Below are positions 1-13,712 of a stretch of DNA of 64,000 nucleotides, one piece after another. Origin of the DNA: Pseudomonas sp. TH15 (GTDB lineage Bacteria; Pseudomonadota; Gammaproteobacteria; Pseudomonadales; Pseudomonadaceae). The position numbers were made by a program, and so were the translations under genes. The DNA lies in the NCBI RefSeq assembly GCF_016651105.1, contig NZ_JAEKEL010000001.1, positions 3,958,001 through 4,022,000 of the forward strand, written 5' to 3'. The notes beneath the pieces were generated by a model that did no database searches, was not told the origin of the DNA, and saw only the letters and a list, made by a program, of their open reading frames with translations. Position 1 is the first letter of the stretch, and every line of letters begins with the position of its first letter.

Positions 1-1
1 T

Positions 2-3000
2 GAAACGCGCCTGAAGGAGTCGGCCGCGCAATTGGCGGTGCCAACGGCCACGGTTGACCACGACGCCTGGAAGGCGCGACTTGAGCACTACGCCGAGTGG
101 GGACTGAACATACTCAACATGGCAGCATTCTTCATTCCAGGGCTGGGGGAGGTGATGATGGCGGTGATGGCCGTTCAACTGACCCTGGATGTCTACCACG
201 GTGCCGAGGCCTGGAGTGTCGGCGACACGGATCAAGCCTGGGGTTATCTCGGCTCGGTAGCGGCTAACCTGGCCTTCGTGGCGGTTCTCGGCGCTGCGGC
301 CGGCAAAGCGCCGAAAATACTCTCCGCGCCGATTGTCGACGGCATGGTCAGGATCAAGCTGCCGTTTGGTGACGAGCAATTGTGGCGACCAAGCCTGGCG
401 CCCTATAAGAGTAATGTGGTTTTGCCCGCGGGACTCAAGCCCAACAGCTTGGGCCAATATGAAGTGGCGGGCAGCACTTACATTCGCCTCGAAGACAATG
501 TCTACGAAAAAACCTTCGATCAGGCCCTCGGCAAGTGGCGCCTGAAACACCCGAACGATCCGCAGGCTTATCAGCCCGTCCTGCAATCGAATGAGCAGGG
601 CGCCTGGCGTCACACCTTCGAACGCCCCTTGGCGTGGGATCGCCAGACACTGCTTCGTCGTCTGGGGCACGTCACTGATGAGCTGGACAGCGCGACGCTG
701 GAGCACATTGCGCGGATCAGCGGCGTCGATGACAACGCGCTGCGCAAAATCCATGTCGATCAGCAGCCTGTGCCTTCGGTTCTGTCGGACACCTTGCGTC
801 AGTTCCGGTACGACCGTTGGCTCAACGAAGTGAATGCGCGAGCCGGTCGCGGTGAGCCTGTTGCGGCATCGGATTTTCTGGATGCTATTGGCGGCACTCA
901 CGTCTCAGGGCCGCAAGCCGCCGGCTTCGAGCCACTGCACAAGACGTTCCCCAGTCTGTCGACTGACGCGCTAAATGAAGTATTGAGCAGCGCCACGGTT
1001 CGCGAGCGCCTGTCTATCCAGCAAACGGCCAAGCTGCCAGCCAGCCTGTTGCTCAAGGCCCGCACCCGCGCCCGATTGGCGCGTCTGAACACAGCGCTGG
1101 CCGGTATGCACCTGCAAAGTCTGGCGTCCCTCGACAGCCAGCGCCTGGCGCTACGGGCGTTGGAAAAACTGCCTGGCTGGCCGCAACGGTTGCGCCTGGA
1201 ACTGCGTCAGCACCATTACACCGGCAAAGTTCTGGCGAGCGTCGGCAGCGAGTCGGCCGAGGAGATCAAATACCTGGTCACCGACGGCCATCAACATCAT
1301 CAAACCCATCAGTTCCAGGCCTTTGACCAACACGGCAACCCGTTGAACAGTGTGCCCCGCGAGGGTGACAATTTTTACGCGTCGATCATGCATGCCCTGC
1401 CGGATGACACGCGCGTGCAGCTGGGTGTGCCGAATGTAGGGCAAAGCCCGGCGTTACAAGAAGCCCTTTGCACCTACGCCCGAACCCATCGAGAGTCAAT
1501 GTTCGAAACGCTGCTGCCAACCGCTGCCGGCCGGCGGTTCAAGGCACCTCAGCGTTTGGCCGACGGTCGCGTGGGTTATCCGTTGAGCGGCCGTGGCACT
1601 GGCGCGATGGTCAATCCTTCACTGATCTGCCGAGTGCAAGACCTCTATCCCGAATTTTCCGATGAGATGGCCGAAAGGATGGTCAGCAACCTGCTGCTTG
1701 ATGGCAGCACTGAAACGCAAATCGCGCATTTACTGAGCCTGCGCGCCCTGGAATACGAAACCCTTGCCACGCAACTGGAGCAATGGAGCCGCAGCGGTGG
1801 CGAGCCTGCGGCCCGACGACAAGCGGTGCAAACGATCAATGAGGCCTGGCGCTCAGGCGGGCTGGTCGATGTCTCGGAAGGCGTTCACCTGGACTTGGGC
1901 AACGCCGGAGTTCTACCCGAATTAACCGCACGCTTTCGTAACGTCAGCAGCCTGCGCTTGAGTGTTCAGAGTTTGCTCAGTCAGTCCAGCGAAGCGTTTG
2001 TGCGGCAGTTCCCCAACGTCCATACGCTTGAGCTTTACGTGTGGGACACCTTGGAACGCAACCAATTGGTCGAAAAACTCAGTGAGTTGACTGGTGTGCG
2101 TGGCTTGTTACTGGGCGGCAATCTCGGTCAGGAGTTCAGTGCGACCGCCCAGATGCTGGTCAATGTCATGCCGCAACTCGAGACCATGACGCTGCGCGGG
2201 ATCAGTACGCAACTGGATGTCAGTCGGTTGCCCAATCTGCGCACGTTGAATCTGGCCGGTAATCTTCAGGCCTGGCCTGAAGGCGCGTTGCAGCTACCCA
2301 ATCTTGAGAAGATCAATTTCAGCAGCACCGAACTTGCGACGCTACCGGCCGAGCTGTTCTCGGGACACGAGAACCTGTGGCGCGGTCTGGACCTGAACTG
2401 GGCACGCCTGGAGCCTGAACAGTTTGTCAAAGCGTATGAATATGTGCGCGACAACCCTGCCCATCTGCTGGATGTCGACACAATGCTTGATCGCTACAGT
2501 CAGGGTGCGCTGCAAGTCGCAATCAATTGCGACAGCGAACTGGCCGTTACAGCGCTGCGGCAACTGAAGGCCGAAGGGCTGTCCGGGCGGGCGTTACTCG
2601 ATCACGTCAATGGCGTGCGTCATGACCAACAGGCTTTGTCCCGGCAGATGATGGTATGGCAGGAACATTCGGCGACGGTCAATGGCCGCCCAGTCGATGC
2701 GCGAGGGCGGGAAACTGCTGCCAGGCTTATTCGTGAATGCTGGAGGAGCGGGTTGCTCCGCCGTTACGGCAAAACCGGGGAGCTGCCGATCAGTGCAGAT
2801 CTTGCCCCCGGCTCATCGATCTCACAGCCGTTGCCCGTGATTGAGCTCGACAGCGCAGCGACGCTTGATTTATCCGGGACGGCCCTGGGTAATCTGCCGG
2901 ATTTGTCGGTGCTGCAATCCAGCGGTTTCGCTCACGTTCAAACGCTGAAAATGGCCGACGTCATGGCCCCGGTGGACAACCTCGGGCAATTCCTGCAGCA

Positions 3001-5443
3001 CTTCAGCGAGTTGCGTTCGCTCGACCTTCGCTCCAATCAGCTGTTCGACTTGCCGTCTACTCTGGGCGGGCTGACGAAACTGAAAGAACTGAGCCTGCCG
3101 CGCAATTACCTGACGATAACTGTAGGTGCTCAGGAGCGCCTGAACAGGTTGACGGCCCTGGAGTTCCTCGACTTGCGTTACAACCGCATCGAAACGCTGG
3201 ATATCAGCTCGTTGCGTGCCTTGAAGCGCCTTCGTTTGGGCTACACGGCCATTTCCAGCTGGCCTCGAGGCGCGCTGGACGTGCCGGCGCTGGTTCAATT
3301 GGAATTGAACAACAGTGCCGTCGCCACGATTCCCCAAGCCATATTCAATGGCCACGGGCATCTTTGGGTTGATATGAGCGGCTGTCTGCTGACCGCCGAG
3401 GCCCGTTACGACCTGCTGGCGAACAGTCCCTCCGTCGCGCCCATGGGCATTTCCCGAGCCGATCTCAGAGACGGCATCAACATTGGCGGCCCGGCCTATT
3501 TTCCGCCGCTGGCCAGCCTGCACCCCGAGCTGTTGTTGCCGTTGCGTACGGAGACGGCGGAGCAACTGGCACGCTTCACGCCAAAAGCACGTTTGCAGAG
3601 GCTTGATCCTGATCTGCTCGACGTCGAGGCATTGCGGGCCGTCGATGATCTGACGTTGAGTACGGGCGGGGCGGGAGCGCTGTTCGCGCAGATCGATGAA
3701 TGGGACAAGCAGTTTCAGGCACTGACTGAAACCCTCAATGAATGGATCACCCAGCCACCCTTCCAGTTACGGGAGCTGAGTGTGCCGCTCTGGGTCAGCG
3801 TCATGGAACGTCGCAAAGCGGCTGACCAGATTCTCAGCTGTTGGCGGCATAATTTGCGCGGTGCGGCGGTGGCCGATGGCTCTGCCAGTCATACCCTCGA
3901 TATGTCCGAAAATCCTTTAGGCAGCTTGCCAACGTTGACCGGTGACTTCTCCCATGTCGGCACGTTAAAGCTGAACAAGGTGTTTATCTACGAAACCGGG
4001 GCTGATGGTTTCATGCGTTCGTTCGAAGGCATTCACACCCTGGAGCTCGATGGCAATTTCCTGACAGCCTTGCCCGAGCCCGTTACCACGCTGACGCATC
4101 TTACGCGACTGTCGGCATCCTCTAATCAGCTGAGCTCGACGCCGCAACTTCAGCGCCAGATCGCTGCATTGGGTCAGTTGCAGTCCCTCGATTTGTCGCA
4201 CAACTGGCTGGAGGTGCTGGATGTCAGTTCACTCACACAGCTACACACGCTCGACGTGCGCAGCAATCGTCTGGTCGACTGGCCGGCCGGGGTTTTGCGC
4301 CTGCCGGCGCTGACCTCGCTGAATCTGCGCGACAACATGCTTGAGTCGATTCCCCAGGCGTTGCTGACAGAACCCTACCGCGAGTTGCGTTTGGGTACCA
4401 ATGTGACTAGCAACGACAACCTGGACGGTGCGGCCCTGCTGATGTTGCGCAATGAAGTGACTGAGGGCGAGTCGATCATGGGTTGGTCGACAGAGGAACT
4501 TGATGAAGTGTTGGATGGTTTTGACACCGATAGTGCTTTCGACGGCGACACTTCGGATATCAGCGACGAGGATGTGGATATTGAGCACGTAACCGGTCCA
4601 GAAGCACGGCAACGCTGGATTGATGAGGCGGCCAGCGACGCTGACGAGATGACACGGATCTGGAGCGATCTTGAACAGGCGCCGAACAACGCGGCTTTTT
4701 TCAACTTGCTCGACCGAATGGAGGGCACGAAAGACTTCAAATTGGGACGAGCCGATCTGACGCGACGCGTGCATCGGGTACTGACAGCGGCTGCCAGTGA
4801 TGCCGAATTGCGCGACACGGTATTTGTCATGGCGCAATCGGCGCAGACGTGTGGCGACGGCCGCATTCTGTTGTTCAGCGACATTGAAGTGAAGGTCTTC
4901 GAGTTCGATACGGTCAAATCGACGCCAGCCAACCAACAAGACAGCGTGTTGTTCAAACTGGGCAGGAAGCTGTTTCGTCTGGGGCGGATCGAGAAAATCG
5001 CCAACCGCGATGTGCAGCAACGTCAGGCGCAGGGCGGTCGGCCGGATCCGGCGGAAGTGCGACTGGCTTATCGGATTGGTCTTGGCGACAGGCTGGAACT
5101 GCCGGGGCAGCCGAAAGACATGCTGTACAGCGGCAACGTCAGCGCCGCCAGCCTGGACGCGGCCTATGCCGAAGTGATTGGCGCCGAGCAGTCGGCCGAG
5201 TTCAAGGAAGATCTGGTCACGCGCAAGTACTGGACCGATCAGCTGAAGCGTAAATATGCAGCGCGATTGGCGGCACTCAAGGACAAACAGGCGCAGATAC
5301 AAAGCGAGCTGGAAGACCGCCATACAGCGATAACCGAGGCATATCTGGCAGAAGTCGTGGCGCTGGAGGTGACGTTCAAAACGCAGGAAACCGCGTTATT
5401 GCTCGAATTGACGGAGGTTGAGCGACAGCAGTTCAGCCAATAA
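2..5443 (+). CDS. LRR and NEL-type E3 ubiquitin ligase effector (5' end outside window)
   Basis: Large protein truncated by the left window edge: the frame is open from base 2, so the true start lies upstream and the in-frame TTG at 32 is only nominal. Residue numbers count from that TTG. Hydrophobic helices lie near residues 24-50 and 70-92. Three leucine-rich-repeat blocks follow (about 625-820, 940-1125, 1290-1460), with LxxLxLxxNxLxxLP repeats. The C-terminal part (about 1520-1800) resembles the NEL catalytic domain of IpaH/SspH ligases, with a TCGDGR segment placing the candidate catalytic cysteine at about 1607 in a CxD motif. The end is a charged helix. Family members are secreted into eukaryotic cells and ubiquitinate host proteins; that role here is inferred. 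No secretion genes are in the window. Confidence 0.85.
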   Translation, partial: ETRLKESAAQLAVPTATVDHDAWKARLEHYAEWGLNILNMAAFFIPGLGEVMMAVMAVQLTLDVYHGAEAWSVGDTDQAWGYLGSVAANLAFVAVLGAAAGKAPKILSAPIVDGMVRIKLPFGDEQLWRPSLAPYKSNVVLPAGLKPNSLGQYEVAGSTYIRLEDNVYEKTFDQALGKWRLKHPNDPQAYQPVLQSNEQGAWRHTFERPLAWDRQTLLRRLGHVTDELDSATLEHIARISGVDDNALRKIHVDQQPVPSVLSDTLRQFRYDRWLNEVNARAGRGEPVAASDFLDAIGGTHVSGPQAAGFEPLHKTFPSLSTDALNEVLSSATVRERLSIQQTAKLPASLLLKARTRARLARLNTALAGMHLQSLASLDSQRLALRALEKLPGWPQRLRLELRQHHYTGKVLASVGSESAEEIKYLVTDGHQHHQTHQFQAFDQHGNPLNSVPREGDNFYASIMHALPDDTRVQLGVPNVGQSPALQEALCTYARTHRESMFETLLPTAAGRRFKAPQRLADGRVGYPLSGRGTGAMVNPSLICRVQDLYPEFSDEMAERMVSNLLLDGSTETQIAHLLSLRALEYETLATQLEQWSRSGGEPAARRQAVQTINEAWRSGGLVDVSEGVHLDLGNAGVLPELTARFRNVSSLRLSVQSLLSQSSEAFVRQFPNVHTLELYVWDTLERNQLVEKLSELTGVRGLLLGGNLGQEFSATAQMLVNVMPQLETMTLRGISTQLDVSRLPNLRTLNLAGNLQAWPEGALQLPNLEKINFSSTELATLPAELFSGHENLWRGLDLNWARLEPEQFVKAYEYVRDNPAHLLDVDTMLDRYSQGALQVAINCDSELAVTALRQLKAEGLSGRALLDHVNGVRHDQQALSRQMMVWQEHSATVNGRPVDARGRETAARLIRECWRSGLLRRYGKTGELPISADLAPGSSISQPLPVIELDSAATLDLSGTALGNLPDLSVLQSSGFAHVQTLKMADVMAPVDNLGQFLQHFSELRSLDLRSNQLFDLPSTLGGLTKLKELSLPRNYLTITVGAQERLNRLTALEFLDLRYNRIETLDISSLRALKRLRLGYTAISSWPRGALDVPALVQLELNNSAVATIPQAIFNGHGHLWVDMSGCLLTAEARYDLLANSPSVAPMGISRADLRDGINIGGPAYFPPLASLHPELLLPLRTETAEQLARFTPKARLQRLDPDLLDVEALRAVDDLTLSTGGAGALFAQIDEWDKQFQALTETLNEWITQPPFQLRELSVPLWVSVMERRKAADQILSCWRHNLRGAAVADGSASHTLDMSENPLGSLPTLTGDFSHVGTLKLNKVFIYETGADGFMRSFEGIHTLELDGNFLTALPEPVTTLTHLTRLSASSNQLSSTPQLQRQIAALGQLQSLDLSHNWLEVLDVSSLTQLHTLDVRSNRLVDWPAGVLRLPALTSLNLRDNMLESIPQALLTEPYRELRLGTNVTSNDNLDGAALLMLRNEVTEGESIMGWSTEELDEVLDGFDTDSAFDGDTSDISDEDVDIEHVTGPEARQRWIDEAASDADEMTRIWSDLEQAPNNAAFFNLLDRMEGTKDFKLGRADLTRRVHRVLTAAASDAELRDTVFVMAQSAQTCGDGRILLFSDIEVKVFEFDTVKSTPANQQDSVLFKLGRKLFRLGRIEKIANRDVQQRQAQGGRPDPAEVRLAYRIGLGDRLELPGQPKDMLYSGNVSAASLDAAYAEVIGAEQSAEFKEDLVTRKYWTDQLKRKYAARLAALKDKQAQIQSELEDRHTAITEAYLAEVVALEVTFKTQETALLLELTEVERQQFSQ

Positions 5444-5453
5444 CTGGCTGACG

Positions 5454-5488
5454 CCTACCTCGGTAGCCAAACGGTCTACCGAGGTAGG
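5454..5488. terminator. Hairpin between convergent NEL effector gene and metH
   Basis: A perfect 13-bp inverted repeat (5454-5466 with 5476-5488, 9-nt loop) sits in the 54-bp gap between two converging genes. It could end transcription in both directions. Neither side has a strong T run, so efficiency is uncertain. Confidence 0.6.
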
Positions 5489-5497
5489 GTCAAAGGA

Positions 5498-9208
<3,711 letters not shown>

Positions 9209-9363
9209 TTGGACTACTCGGTAAGGCCATGACGAAGGGCCGGGATAATAGCAAACCTGTGCGCTTTTAGAGCATGCCAAGGTTTTGCATGAATATCGTT
9301 CATGTTGGTGGCAGGTCTGGACCGGTAGAATCGCGGCGTTTTTACAGGATTGGGACCAGGGAT

Positions 9364-11649
9364 ATGTCGTATCGCGTCGTTGTCAGCATTCTATTGCTGC
9401 TTTCAAGCTGGGGCGCCGATGCGCAAAGTCCCGCCATTTCCTATACCCGAGATATTCAACCGATCTTCACCGAAAAGTGCGTGGCCTGCCACGCGTGCTA
9501 CGACGCCGCCTGTCAGCTCAATCTGGGCAGCGGTGAAGGGGCGGCCCGCGGCGCGACCAAGATTGCGGTCTACGACGGCGAGCGCAGCGTCGCATCCTCG
9601 CCAACCCGACTCTTCTATGACGCCTTCGGTAAACTGGCCTGGCAGCACAAGGACTTCTATTCGGTCCTCGACGCCCAAGGCAGCCAGGCAGCGCTGATGG
9701 CACGGATGCTTGAGCTGGGCCACAAAACCCCGCTAACGCCTAACGCCAAGTTGCCGGAAGACATCGTGCTGGGCCTGAATCGGGAAAACATGTGCGCCAT
9801 GCCGGCGGAGTTCGATGGTTATGCCGGCGCGCACCCGAAAGAAGGCATGCCGCTGGCGGTGACCGGCCTGACAAATCAGCAGTACCAGACCCTGCAACGC
9901 TGGCTCGCCGCCGGTGCGCCGATTGATGAACAAGGCCTGGTGCCCAGCGCCAGGGAAGCGCTGCAAGTGGTGCAGTGGGAAAATCTGCTCAACGCACCGG
10001 GCGCTCGTGGCAGCCTGGTCGGGCGCTGGTTGTTTGAACACTTGTTCCTGGCGCATATCTACTTCAAGGATGGCGAGCCGGGGCATTTTTTCCAGTGGGT
10101 GCGTTCGCGCACGCCGACCGGCCAGCCGATCGACCTGATCAATACCCGCCGGCCGAACGACGATCCGGGCACGCAGATTTATTACCGGTTGTGGCCGGTG
10201 CAAGGCGTGATCGTGCAGAAGACCCACATCACTTATCCGTTGAGCGCGGCGAAGCTGTCCCGGGCCAAAAGCCTGTTTTTCAGCGGCAATTGGCAGGTCA
10301 ACGCCTTACCGGGTTACGGCCCGGAGCGCCGGGCCAATCCGTTCACCACGTTTGAGGCTATCCCGGCCCAGGCGCGTTATCAGTTCATGCTCGATAACGC
10401 CGAGTACTTCGTGCGCACCTTTATTCGCGGTCCGGTATGCCGTGGGCAGATCGCTACAGATGTGATTCGCGACAACTTCTGGGCACTGTTCCAGGCCCCG
10501 GAACACGACCTCTACATCACCGATCCGAACTATCGCGGCAAGGCCACGCCGCTGCTGGCAATGCCGGGGCAGAACGACGACGTCGGCAGCGTGTTGAGCC
10601 TGTGGCATGACTACCGCAACAAACGCAACGAATACGAAGCCCTGCGCCGGGACAGCTACGCCGAGGCGCCGGCGCCGAGCTGGTCGACGCTGTGGGCCGG
10701 TAACGACAACGCGCTACTGAGCATCTTCCGCCACTTCGACAGTGCTTCGGTGACCAAGGGCCTGATCGGCGAAGTGCCGCAGACGATGTGGTTGTTCGAC
10801 TATCCCTTGCTTGAACGCACCTATTACCAGTTGGCGGTGAATTTCGACGTGTTTGGCAACGTCTCCCATCAGGCCCAGACGCGGCTGTATTTCGACCTGA
10901 TCCGTAACGGCGCCGAGCAGAACTTCCTGCGTTTGATGCCGGCCGATTCGCGCAACGACTACCTCGACGATTGGTATCAGAGCGGCGGCAAGTTCAAGAT
11001 GTGGCTGGATTACGAGTCCATCGACAACGACAAGCCCAGCGCGCTGACACTCGACGAAAAAGACCCGAAACGGGATTTCGCCATGCAATTGCTGGCCCGT
11101 TACGGCGACCTCAACGCCACGCCGGATCCGATTAACCGTTGCGATGGTGCGTATTGCTCGCGGCCGAACATCGACCCGGCGTTGCAGAACGCCGAACAAG
11201 CCTTGAGTCGCCTGACTTCGCGTCCTGCAGCGGGTTTGAAGGTCATTGATCAGTTGCCGGAAGCGACGATGTTGCGTATCGAAACCGCAAGCGGCAAACG
11301 CGAGATCTACAGCCTGCTGCGCAACCGTGCCCACAGCAACGTGGCATTCATACTCGGTGAATCCCTGCGTTATCAGCCGGGGCTCGACACGTTGACCATT
11401 TACCCAGGTGTGCTCAGCAGTTATCCGAACTTCATGTTCAACATTCCGGCCGAGCAGGTGCCTGAGTTTGTCGATGCGATGGAAAGGTCGAAGGACGCTG
11501 ACAGCTTCGAGAGGATCGTTGAACGCTGGGGTGTTCGGCGCAGTCATCCGCAGTTCTGGTTCTACTTCCACGACCTGAGCACGTACATCCACGAAACTGA
11601 CCCGGTGGAAGAGGGCGTGCTGGACATGAACCGCTACGAGAATCTTTGA
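9364..11649 (+). CDS. cti: Fatty acid cis/trans isomerase
   Basis: Converts cis-unsaturated phospholipid acyl chains to trans in the periplasm, stiffening the membrane under solvent or heat stress; typical of Pseudomonas and Vibrio. It has a cleavable-looking signal peptide (about residues 1-20), then a cytochrome-c type CVACH heme motif at residues 39-43 followed by two more cysteines (45 and 50). The 761-residue length fits the family. The start is the ATG at 9364 (MSYRVVVS), preceded by a purine-rich stretch and giving a proper signal peptide; an upstream in-frame ATG at 9274 does not. It is divergent from metH across a 155-bp gap. Confidence 0.93.
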   Translation: MSYRVVVSILLLLSSWGADAQSPAISYTRDIQPIFTEKCVACHACYDAACQLNLGSGEGAARGATKIAVYDGERSVASSPTRLFYDAFGKLAWQHKDFYSVLDAQGSQAALMARMLELGHKTPLTPNAKLPEDIVLGLNRENMCAMPAEFDGYAGAHPKEGMPLAVTGLTNQQYQTLQRWLAAGAPIDEQGLVPSAREALQVVQWENLLNAPGARGSLVGRWLFEHLFLAHIYFKDGEPGHFFQWVRSRTPTGQPIDLINTRRPNDDPGTQIYYRLWPVQGVIVQKTHITYPLSAAKLSRAKSLFFSGNWQVNALPGYGPERRANPFTTFEAIPAQARYQFMLDNAEYFVRTFIRGPVCRGQIATDVIRDNFWALFQAPEHDLYITDPNYRGKATPLLAMPGQNDDVGSVLSLWHDYRNKRNEYEALRRDSYAEAPAPSWSTLWAGNDNALLSIFRHFDSASVTKGLIGEVPQTMWLFDYPLLERTYYQLAVNFDVFGNVSHQAQTRLYFDLIRNGAEQNFLRLMPADSRNDYLDDWYQSGGKFKMWLDYESIDNDKPSALTLDEKDPKRDFAMQLLARYGDLNATPDPINRCDGAYCSRPNIDPALQNAEQALSRLTSRPAAGLKVIDQLPEATMLRIETASGKREIYSLLRNRAHSNVAFILGESLRYQPGLDTLTIYPGVLSSYPNFMFNIPAEQVPEFVDAMERSKDADSFERIVERWGVRRSHPQFWFYFHDLSTYIHETDPVEEGVLDMNRYENL

Positions 11650-11698
11650 TCATTTGAGAGTGTTCTGCTGTCCCAATTCCGACTAGACCCACATTCCC

Positions 11699-11792
11699 TG
11701 TGGGAGCTGGCTTGCCAGCGATGAGGGCGGCCCATTCAACAATGATGTTGACTGACGCGCCGCTTTCGCGAGCAAGCTTTGCTCCTACAGGG
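11699..11792. repeat. REPIN (two inverted REP sequences)
   Basis: The left arm begins GTGGGAGCTGGCTTGCCAGC and the right arm ends AGCAAGCTTTGCTCCTAC. The arms face each other around a variable centre. It lies between cti and the acyltransferase gene. The arms are of two different REP variants. Confidence 0.8.
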
Positions 11793-11832
11793 GGCTTGCG
11801 GTGGTTTGTGAATTTCGATTGGAGGGCCGTCG

Positions 11833-12867
11833 ATGTTGATTTCTGTACAAGCGCTGCGCGCCATCGCAGCCTGGGCGGTGGTCTGCCACCATTTCATGCA
11901 GATTTTCTTCGACTTCAAGGCTCGCGGGCCGGTGGGGCAGGCGTTTATCGACAAGGGCGCCGTGGGCGTCGACATCTTCTTCGTCATCAGCGGTCTGGTG
12001 ATCTTCCTGTCCACCGAGGCCAAGTCGCTGCCGCCGGCGCGGTTTCTGCTGTATCGAATGTGCCGCATCGTCCCGGCGTACTGGCTGTACACGGTGCTGA
12101 TGGCGCTGGTGGTGGTGTTCGCTCAACCGGTGTTGCCGGATCAGACGGTCGACTGGTCGCATTTCCTGCTGTCGCTGTTGTTCATTCCTACGCAAAACCC
12201 CGGCGGCTACGGGATTTATCCGACGCTCAATGTCGGTTGGACGCTGAATTACGAAATGCTGTTTTACCTGCTGTTCGCCTGGGCACTGCTGTTTCGCTTG
12301 CAGGTCAGGTTGCTGATCGTCGCGGCGCTGCTGTTCGCGGTGTGCCAGGCCTGGACCGGTTATGGCTGGATCAGCCAGTTCTACCGATCCGACATCGTTT
12401 ATGAGTTTCTGCTGGGGATTGCCATTGGCATGGTCTACCGCAAGGGTTGGATCAAGCCCGGTTTATGGCTGCCGCTGCTGGGGATCGCTGGTGCCTTACT
12501 GACGATTTATCATCTGCCGCCGGCACCGCGACTGCTGGCCTGGGGTTTGCCGAGTGCCGTGTTGGTGATGGCGTGCATCGCGCTGGAACGTTATTTCAAG
12601 AACAATCGGGTGTTCGAACTGCTCGGTAATTGTTCCTACTCGGTCTACTTGATGCATGTGCTGGTGCTGTCGGCCGGCGGATTTATCGCACAACAGTACG
12701 ATGTGAATCCTTACGTCATGTTTGCCGTTTGCGCGGCCACCATTGGCGTGGCTTCCTGGGCAAGTTACGAATGGGTGGAAAAACGCAGCTATCGGTGGCT
12801 TAAAGCCTGGATCGACGGCGAAACAGTTGCTCAGCCCGTGCAAGCTCTTTCCCGACAAAAATACTAG
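11833..12867 (+). CDS. OafA/YrhL-type membrane acyltransferase
   Basis: Acyltransferase-3 family integral membrane protein of 344 residues, expected to O-acylate a cell-surface sugar; the substrate is unknown. About ten hydrophobic segments run through it. Near the N-terminus it has RAIAAWAVVCHHF, containing the family catalytic His region, then GVDIFFVISGLVIF and the conserved RMCRIVPAYW arginine motif. It ends in a YEWVEKRSYRW motif usual for the family. There is no SGNH extension. The start has a GGAGG ribosome site seven bases upstream. It stands alone between a REPIN and nfuA. Confidence 0.9.
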   Translation: MLISVQALRAIAAWAVVCHHFMQIFFDFKARGPVGQAFIDKGAVGVDIFFVISGLVIFLSTEAKSLPPARFLLYRMCRIVPAYWLYTVLMALVVVFAQPVLPDQTVDWSHFLLSLLFIPTQNPGGYGIYPTLNVGWTLNYEMLFYLLFAWALLFRLQVRLLIVAALLFAVCQAWTGYGWISQFYRSDIVYEFLLGIAIGMVYRKGWIKPGLWLPLLGIAGALLTIYHLPPAPRLLAWGLPSAVLVMACIALERYFKNNRVFELLGNCSYSVYLMHVLVLSAGGFIAQQYDVNPYVMFAVCAATIGVASWASYEWVEKRSYRWLKAWIDGETVAQPVQALSRQKY

Positions 12868-12924
12868 GACTTTGTGCGGCGCGATGATTGGCGTAAACTG
12901 CGCCCAAGCCTGCGAGGAGTTTCC

Positions 12925-13509
12925 ATGACCGCTATTACCATCACTGACGCCGCCCACGATTATCTGGCTGATCTGCTCTCCAAGCAGAACACCCCGGGCA
13001 TCGGCATCCGCGTCTTTATCACCCAGCCTGGCACCCAGTACGCCGAAACCTGCATTGCCTACTGCAAGCCGGGCGAAGAAAAACCTGAAGACACTGCGTT
13101 GGGGCTCAAAAGCTTCACCGCTTACATCGACTCGTTCAGCGAAGCCTTCCTGGACGATGCGGTTGTCGACTACGCCACCGACCGCATGGGCGGCCAACTG
13201 ACCATCAAGGCGCCAAACGCCAAAGTTCCGATGGTCAACGCTGACAGCCCGGTCAACGAGCGCATCAACTACTACCTGCAAACCGAAATCAACCCGGGGC
13301 TCGCGAGCCACGGCGGTCAGGTTAGTCTGATTGATGTGGTCGAGGACGGCATCGCCGTTCTTAAGTTCGGCGGCGGTTGCCAGGGCTGCGGCCAGGCGGA
13401 CGTCACCTTGCGCGAAGGCATCGAGCGCACCTTGCTCGAGCGCATTCCCGAGCTCAAGGGTGTACGCGACGTGACTGACCACACGCAGAAAGAAAACGCC
13501 TACTACTGA
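12925..13509 (+). CDS. nfuA: Fe-S biogenesis protein NfuA
   Basis: Carrier that delivers [4Fe-4S] clusters to client enzymes, especially under oxidative stress or iron limitation. The 194-residue protein has the degenerate A-type domain at the N-terminus and an Nfu domain at the C-terminus with the cluster-binding GGGCQGCGQ (CxxC) motif near residue 150. The start at 12925 (MTAITITDAA) follows a GGAG ribosome site; upstream in-frame codons are non-conserved. It is followed at once by an intrinsic terminator, so it is probably a single-gene unit or ends a readthrough from the acyltransferase gene. Confidence 0.97.
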   Translation: MTAITITDAAHDYLADLLSKQNTPGIGIRVFITQPGTQYAETCIAYCKPGEEKPEDTALGLKSFTAYIDSFSEAFLDDAVVDYATDRMGGQLTIKAPNAKVPMVNADSPVNERINYYLQTEINPGLASHGGQVSLIDVVEDGIAVLKFGGGCQGCGQADVTLREGIERTLLERIPELKGVRDVTDHTQKENAYY

Positions 13510-13532
13510 GTAAGGTGTTCGCTGCGACATAA

Positions 13533-13561
13533 AAAACGGCGCCCCGTGAGCGCCGTTTTTT
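13533..13561 (+). terminator. Rho-independent terminator after nfuA
   Basis: A 9-bp stem (13533-13541 with 13551-13559) with a short loop ends in a run of seven T on the plus strand, 24 bases past the nfuA stop. Confidence 0.9.
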
Positions 13562-13594
13562 TATGGGTGGTCGATTTTCCTATGGCTGCCATGA

Positions 13595-13699
13595 CCTGTG
13601 GCGAGGGGGCTTGCCCCCGTTCGGCGGCGAAGCCGTCGCAAGACCTAAAATGCTGGGGCCGCTTCGCAGCCCAACGGGGGCAAGCCCCCTCGCCACAGG
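13595..13699. repeat. REPIN, GTGGCGAGGGGGCTTGCC variant
   Basis: Arms CCTGTGGCGAGGGGGCTTGC (left) and its reverse complement (right, ending CCCTCGCCACAGG) enclose about 55 bases that themselves contain an imperfect inverted repeat. It lies between the nfuA terminator and the cobM stop. Confidence 0.85.
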
Positions 13700-13712
13700 G
13701 TTGTGTGTGAAC

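Noticed and set aside
4241..5323. A 360-codon open frame antisense to the NEL effector gene
   Set aside because: Codon-bias shadow of the LRR/NEL gene; composition unlike a protein.
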